Assembly: GCA_007127655.1 (NCBI GenBank)
Contig: SKYX01000341.1
Coordinates: 1 to 9,876, forward strand
Length of the DNA: 9,876 nt
Origin: Desulfonatronum sp.
Lineage (GTDB): Bacteria > Desulfobacterota > Desulfovibrionia > Desulfovibrionales > Desulfonatronaceae
Direction of reading: 5' to 3'
Shown here in pieces: positions 6,632-9,876 of this stretch; positions within the stretch are counted from its first letter, which is position 1; each line of letters starts with the position of its first letter. The notes beneath the pieces were generated by a model. The model saw only the letters and a program-made list of their open reading frames with translations. It searched no databases and had not been told where the DNA came from. Made by a program: the position numbers and the translations under genes.

Positions 6632-6976
6632 ATGCACGGAATGTTTTTACCCCAGGCGAAGCGGGTCTTCGCGGATCATCCCAAGTTCGACGGGGTCAGG
6701 ATCGCAGTTTTGGTGCGGGGGGGGGATTCGGACAGAGTCAGCGTGTCGCAGTTGGAAATCGCGCCCGGAGTCGAGGTGCCGATTCATACGCATGATCCGC
6801 AGCTGGACTCCATTTTCGTCCTGTCCGGCCATGGTGAGGTGTTCATTAACGGAGAATGGCGGCGGGTCGGTCCGGAGGACTACCTTCTGGCTCCGGTGGG
6901 CGTGGAGCATGGGGTGCGCAATGTCGGCCAAGAGCCGCTGCGGCTGTTTATCCATCACAGCCCGCCGCTGTTGTAG
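6632..6976 (+). CDS. Small single-domain cupin protein
   Basis: The 114-residue product is one conserved beta-barrel (cupin_2 type), probably cytoplasmic. Cupin motif 1 is GVEVPIHTHDPQLDSIFVLSG, giving metal ligands His52 and His54; the usual Glu ligand position is occupied by Asp59. Motif 2 is GPEDYLLAPVGVEHGVRN, giving His93 and the PxG turn. Such proteins bind a divalent metal and serve as small enzymes or sensors; the substrate cannot be told from sequence. A longer frame begins at ATG 6560, but the strong AGGAGG before ATG 6632 and the start of cupin-like sequence there support the shorter form. It ends 19 nt before a strong hairpin. Confidence 0.88.
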   Translation: MHGMFLPQAKRVFADHPKFDGVRIAVLVRGGDSDRVSVSQLEIAPGVEVPIHTHDPQLDSIFVLSGHGEVFINGEWRRVGPEDYLLAPVGVEHGVRNVGQEPLRLFIHHSPPLL

Positions 6977-6995
6977 CCAGGAAGAGCCGCAAAAC

Positions 6996-7027
6996 AAACG
7001 CCGCGCCAAAAAGCCGGCGCGGCGTTT
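6996..7027. terminator. Perfect 12-bp hairpin between convergent genes
   Basis: Arms 6996-7007 (AAACGCCGCGCC) and 7016-7027 (GGCGCGGCGTTT) are exact complements around an 8-nt loop. On the plus strand the stem ends in TTT after the cupin gene; on the minus strand it is followed by GTTTTG. It probably serves both the cupin gene and the convergent 68-residue gene. Confidence 0.75.
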
Positions 7028-7075
7028 AGTCGGTTCGAGGTGTTCAAGGTCCAGCTGTGTTGAAAAAGTCCCTTG

Positions 7076-7282
7076 TCAGCCGTACTGCCTCCCCGGCTGC
7101 CCCTGGAAGAACTCGTTGACCGCTTGGCTGACGTAGATTTTGACTTCTTTCTCGCCTTCCTCCAGCAGAACGTTCGACTCGGCCAGCAGGCCCAGATCCT
7201 CGGCCACGTCTTCCCAGTGCTTTTTCATCTTAGCGATATCGGGATCCCCGACATTGAATCGTCTGATGGCTACCCAGGACAT
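7076..7282 (-). CDS. 68-residue conserved-looking protein of unknown function
   Basis: The product starts MSWVAIRRFNVGDPD and is rich in charged residues, with a likely helix over about 16-50 (IAKMKKHWEDVAEDL...LLEEGEKE) and a glutamine/glycine-rich end (FFQGQPGRQYG). It has no cysteines, signal peptide or membrane segment, and I do not recognise a family. It is called as a gene because an ideal AAAGGAGG (7288-7295) lies 5 nt before ATG 7282. The frame extends further upstream to 7453, but that part has low-complexity, non-protein-like composition and no ribosome site. A plausible promoter lies at 7406-7434 and a shared hairpin terminator at 6996-7027. Confidence 0.75.
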   Translation of the reverse strand: MSWVAIRRFNVGDPDIAKMKKHWEDVAEDLGLLAESNVLLEEGEKEVKIYVSQAVNEFFQGQPGRQYG

Positions 7283-7287
7283 GGTTG

Positions 7288-7295
7288 CCTCCTTT
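7288..7295 (-). promoter_or_regulatory. Strong ribosome binding site AAAGGAGG of the 68-residue gene
   Basis: A near-complete anti-16S match sits 5 nt from ATG 7282. It decides this start against the longer frame that opens at 7453. Confidence 0.7.
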
Positions 7296-7405
7296 ATGGT
7301 GTTGGTTGGTTTGCGCGGATAAGGCGGCCTCCCCAATGAACGGTCATGGCGCGGCCATGGTGCGTCGGGAAGCGCTTCGGGTTGCAAGCCGCCTCGCGTC
7401 ACCAA

Positions 7406-7434
7406 GCAATAATTGCCCCCATGGTTCAAGTCAA
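7406..7434 (-). promoter_or_regulatory. Candidate sigma70 promoter of the 68-residue gene
   Basis: On the minus strand TTGACT (7429-7434) is separated by 17 nt from TATTGC (7406-7411). The -35 is good and the -10 is half-matched. It would give a leader of about 115 nt. In the same intergenic stretch (7283-7553) there is a 10-bp palindrome GAAGCGCTTC near 7370-7379 and an inverted repeat CATGGC-GCG-GCCATG nearby, either of which could be an operator. Confidence 0.35.
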
Positions 7435-7439
7435 TTTTG

Positions 7440-7468
7440 TTGCATTTCTTCATGCCCGGGGATATGCG
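7440..7468 (+). promoter_or_regulatory. Weak candidate promoter of the receiver-GGDEF operon
   Basis: TTGCAT (7440-7445) and TATGCG (7463-7468) are 17 nt apart, each matching the consensus only in its first three bases. It is the best pair I found upstream of the gene at 7554; no convincing sigma54 site was seen. Confidence 0.2.
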
Positions 7469-7553
7469 TCGGGGTCATGTCGAGCTGCTTTTCCCAAGAT
7501 GCGAGCTTTTGGACGGTGACCCGGTACCTCAAGATGGAACGGATGGAGTTAAG

Positions 7554-8594
7554 ATGGAATCATGGATCGTGGCGGAGGACAAGGGCGAACACGTCGGATC
7601 CGTTCTCCTGATCGAACCCGATGCGGGCATGGCCCGGGCCATGGAGTCCGAGTTGGCCAGGAGTAAGTTCGCCGTCCGCGTTGTCCGGAGCCATCTCGGG
7701 GCCCTGGGGATGATCGAGGATTTGCGGGAGCCGCACGTGGTGCTCGTCCCGGCCGAAGCCACGGACATCGACGGGTTTGATTTCGTCCATCTGGTTCGGC
7801 ACCGGAACCGTTTCCTGGGGCAGTGCCTGCCGATCGTCATGGTCGGTTCCGGTGACAATTTCGCCAGGATTGCTCGCAATGACGACGGCGGGATCGCCGA
7901 CTTCCTGTTGCGTCCATATTTTCCTGGAGAACTGGCCTGGAGAGTGCGCAAGGCCTGGAAGGTTCTGGAGGGGCAGCGGCAATCGGCTTCCCTGGAATAC
8001 ATGGACACATCCTCCGGTATCCTGACCACCGCCGGGCTGAAGCGCGCCATCCACGAAGAGTTGAACAAGTCGTTTCGTAAACAGGCCTGTTTTTCCCTGG
8101 CAGTGGTCGCGTTTCATCGTTTGGAAGACGTGCACCTGAACTACGGGCTGATGATGGCAGAATGGATGGAGCGGGATCTTTCCGTGAAAATCCGGCTTTC
8201 CTTGCGCAGTTACGACCGGTTGGGCAAAATCGGGTTCGGGATGTACTGTTTGCTGGCCCCGGACGTGGACCGGGAGCATTTGCAAATGCTGATTTCTCGT
8301 CTGGGCGGGCAGGTCACGGATTGGAACGGGTCCGTGGCCAGGAATTCCCATATCCGCACGCCCCTGGAGCCGAAAGTCCGCCCTCTGACCGTTCTTCCCC
8401 AATTTGACCTCCACCATCTGGCCAAGGCCGCGACCCTGCTCTGGGACTGGGTAGATCGGCGTGAAGGTCACGTGGATATTGCCCGGGCCGAGTTTCCCGA
8501 AACGGTCCTGACCCCGAAGGTCGTCATGGAACGTCTTTTACCTGATTTTTCATCCAGCAGCGATATTTCGCTCGACCATCCGCAACGCATATGA
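7554..8594 (+). CDS. Degenerate receiver-GGDEF protein, predicted non-catalytic
   Basis: This 346-residue protein looks like a response regulator joined to a diguanylate cyclase domain, but both have lost key residues. Receiver (about 15-140): the acidic pocket reads IEPD (20-23); the phosphoacceptor Asp aligns with Pro66 in VVLVPAEATDIDGFD; the conserved Lys aligns with Arg120 in FLLRPYFPGEL. GGDEF-like part (about 148-260): DTSSGILTTAGL stands where DxLTGLxNR belongs, and the GGDEF loop reads GFGMY (227-231). RSYD (218-221) is exactly five residues before that loop, as in the RxxD inhibitory c-di-GMP site of PleD or WspR. So it should not make c-di-GMP but might bind it. The last 85 residues are unrecognised. 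ATG 7554 is chosen because GGAG (7545-7548) lies 5 nt upstream; the frame opens further up at 7413. The stop overlaps the next gene's start (ATGA), implying coupled translation. Confidence 0.8.
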   Translation: MESWIVAEDKGEHVGSVLLIEPDAGMARAMESELARSKFAVRVVRSHLGALGMIEDLREPHVVLVPAEATDIDGFDFVHLVRHRNRFLGQCLPIVMVGSGDNFARIARNDDGGIADFLLRPYFPGELAWRVRKAWKVLEGQRQSASLEYMDTSSGILTTAGLKRAIHEELNKSFRKQACFSLAVVAFHRLEDVHLNYGLMMAEWMERDLSVKIRLSLRSYDRLGKIGFGMYCLLAPDVDREHLQMLISRLGGQVTDWNGSVARNSHIRTPLEPKVRPLTVLPQFDLHHLAKAATLLWDWVDRREGHVDIARAEFPETVLTPKVVMERLLPDFSSSSDISLDHPQRI

Positions 8595-9876
8595 CCGTCG
8601 CCCCGACCTCCCCATTGCAAGGCGAAGTGTTGTTTCGCCAAGGCCGCTTTCAGGACGCGGTCCAGTCTTTGCTGGACGAATATCGCGGAGGCAGAAAAAC
8701 CTTTGCGGTGATCACTCTGCTAATCCAGTCCATGCGCGCCTTGGGGCAGCACCGGGAGATGGCCGATTTTCTGGCCAAGGCGGTGATGGAATCCTCGCTT
8801 TCCATGCCCGAGCAGGCCGCGCTCTACTATCAGCTGGGCCAGGCCTTGTTTCAGGCCAAGGACATGACCCAGGCCAAGCAGGCTTTTTGGCAGGCCCACC
8901 GACTGAACCCGAACCATCCAGGACTTGCCGAAAAGTTGAAGGCCATTGGCCAACGGGAACTTCGCCCGCAACACCGATACAGCCTGTTGGTGTCCCGTGG
9001 TCTGCTGACCGAGGACCAACTCGCGGAAAAGACCCAGGCCGCCAAGGAGGCTGACGAGGATCTGGACCAGGTTTTGCTCCGGGAAGTAAAGCTGGACAAG
9101 GCCGTGCTGGGCGAGTCCTTGTCTGCGTTCTACGAAGTGCCCTTTGTGCCCTTTGATCCGAATGTCGACGCGCCCTTTGAACTGCTGGAAAAACGCAAGC
9201 TGGACCCGGATTACCTGAAACGCTCCGGTTGGACCCCGCTGGCCGTGGACGGCAACTCCATCACCGTGTTGATGGCCAATCCTTTTGATCACGCCCGGCT
9301 GGACGAAATCCGGTTCATTTTCGGCACCAGCCGGATCGAGCCCAAGGTCGCACTGGCCTTGGACATCCAGGGCTTTATCGACTTGTTCTACCGCAGTCTG
9401 GGTTCCGAGGAACTGATGGAGCTCGGGGATTCGATGGAGGCTCAGACCGACGAGGTGGACGAACCGGGCCTGGACGAGGAAACCGGGGTCTCGGACTCTG
9501 AGGTCGTGCGCCTGGTCAACGCCCTGTTGGTGGAGGCCTGGCGGCGCAACGCCTCGGACATTCATATCGAGCCCGATCCTCAGAACCGGTATTGCACGGT
9601 ACGCTTTCGGGTCGACGGCAGTTGTCACGAGTTCCGCAAGATTCGAGCCGGGATGGCCAAGCCGCTGATTTCCCGGGTCAAGATCATGGCTCACCTGAAC
9701 ATCGCCGAGCGCCGGATGCCTCAGGACGGCAAGATCAAGATGCGCTTGCCCGAGTTGGGCAAGATCGTCGAATTCCGGGTGGCCATCCTGCCGACCATCG
9801 AGAACCATGAAGACGTGGTCCTGCGCGTACTGGCCTCGGGCAAGCCCTTACCCTTGGAACGGCTGGGCATGTCCGA
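8591..9876 (+). CDS. PilB/GspE-family secretion or pilus assembly ATPase with TPR-like N-terminus (3' end outside window)
   Basis: The frame runs open from ATG 8591 to the right edge (428 codons), stopping before Walker A, so the catalytic core is mostly outside. Residues about 8-115 form helix pairs like TPR repeats (GEVLFRQGRFQDAVQSLL; ALYYQLGQALFQAKDMTQAK, then AFWQAHRLNPNHP). About 128-275 is a GspE/MshE N-terminal domain, including FYEVPFVPFDP and VAVDGNSITVLMANPFD-like strands. From about 305 the GspE-type N2 domain begins: VVRLVNALLVEAWRRNASDIHIEP (ASDIHIEP at 321-328) and RRMPQDGKIKMR (374-385), typical of PilB/GspE ATPases that drive pseudopilin or pilin polymerisation at the inner membrane. 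An acidic linker (about 278-303) joins the halves. No Shine-Dalgarno precedes the start; translation is probably coupled to the upstream gene by the ATGA overlap. Type IV pilus or type II secretion cannot be told apart here. Confidence 0.9.
   Translation, partial: MTVAPTSPLQGEVLFRQGRFQDAVQSLLDEYRGGRKTFAVITLLIQSMRALGQHREMADFLAKAVMESSLSMPEQAALYYQLGQALFQAKDMTQAKQAFWQAHRLNPNHPGLAEKLKAIGQRELRPQHRYSLLVSRGLLTEDQLAEKTQAAKEADEDLDQVLLREVKLDKAVLGESLSAFYEVPFVPFDPNVDAPFELLEKRKLDPDYLKRSGWTPLAVDGNSITVLMANPFDHARLDEIRFIFGTSRIEPKVALALDIQGFIDLFYRSLGSEELMELGDSMEAQTDEVDEPGLDEETGVSDSEVVRLVNALLVEAWRRNASDIHIEPDPQNRYCTVRFRVDGSCHEFRKIRAGMAKPLISRVKIMAHLNIAERRMPQDGKIKMRLPELGKIVEFRVAILPTIENHEDVVLRVLASGKPLPLERLGMS

Noticed and set aside
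7340..7400. Palindromes GAAGCGCTTC and CATGGC-GCG-GCCATG as a defined operator
   Set aside because: Short palindromes are common in GC-rich DNA and no regulator gene here matches them; noted only within the intergenic description.
7283..7453. N-terminal extension of the 68-residue protein
   Set aside because: The extra 57 residues are not protein-like and have no ribosome site, while ATG 7282 has an ideal one; the stretch overlaps the candidate promoter.
7413..7553. 47-residue N-terminal extension of the receiver-GGDEF protein
   Set aside because: ATG 7554 has GGAG at proper spacing and lies close before the receiver fold; the extension shows no domain. An upstream start cannot be fully excluded.
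7560..8471. 303-codon minus-strand open frame
   Set aside because: It is a shadow of the receiver-GGDEF gene with no domain likeness and no ribosome site.
8720..9808. 362-codon minus-strand open frame antisense to the ATPase
   Set aside because: It mirrors the PilB/GspE reading frame, has His/Gln/Gly-rich composition and no recognisable domain; the plus-strand motifs are clear.

Overview
The window is GC-rich bacterial chromosomal DNA, densely coded on both strands. It has no tRNA, rRNA, insertion sequence, CRISPR array or prophage that I could see. The gene content suggests a Gram-negative delta-proteobacterium, probably a sulfate reducer of the Desulfovibrionales. The clues are a divergent EF-G paralogue with an altered G domain, a small protein resembling the DVU0772 family, a bacterial lipocalin lipoprotein and a pilus/secretion ATPase. 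The lineage is inferred from protein likeness alone.

Layout. (1) Positions 1-1173, minus strand: a large gene running off the left edge. Its N-terminal half resembles the SlyD/FKBP prolyl isomerase fold and its C-terminal half is a SAM-methyltransferase. (2) 1234-1266: a perfect 15-bp hairpin terminator behind an EF-G-like GTPase (1343-3403, minus), which is driven by a good sigma70-type promoter at 3480-3509. (3) 3523-4512, plus: an orphan ParB-like protein, divergent from the EF-G gene. (4) 4537-5471, minus: a two-gene operon of lipocalin lipoprotein then a small DVU0772-like protein, with stop and start 2 nt apart. It converges on the ParB-like gene at a hairpin spanning both stop codons. 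(5) 5732-6511 and 6632-6976, plus: monofunctional peptidoglycan transglycosylase MtgA, then a small cupin ending in a 12-bp hairpin that may act in both directions. (6) 7076-7282, minus: a 68-residue protein of unknown function with a strong ribosome site. (7) 7554-8594, plus: a degenerate receiver-GGDEF protein whose stop overlaps (ATGA) the start of a PilB/GspE-type ATPase (8591 to the right edge, cut before Walker A).

The most interesting part is the right end. The receiver lacks its phosphoacceptor Asp and the GGDEF signature is gone, yet an RxxD motif sits exactly where a cyclic-di-GMP inhibitory site should be. The partner ATPase carries TPR-like helices and a worn MshEN-like motif. Together they suggest a c-di-GMP- or protein-interaction-controlled pilus or secretion module. 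The SlyD-like/methyltransferase fusion at the left end and the EF-G-like protein with altered switch residues also deserve attention.
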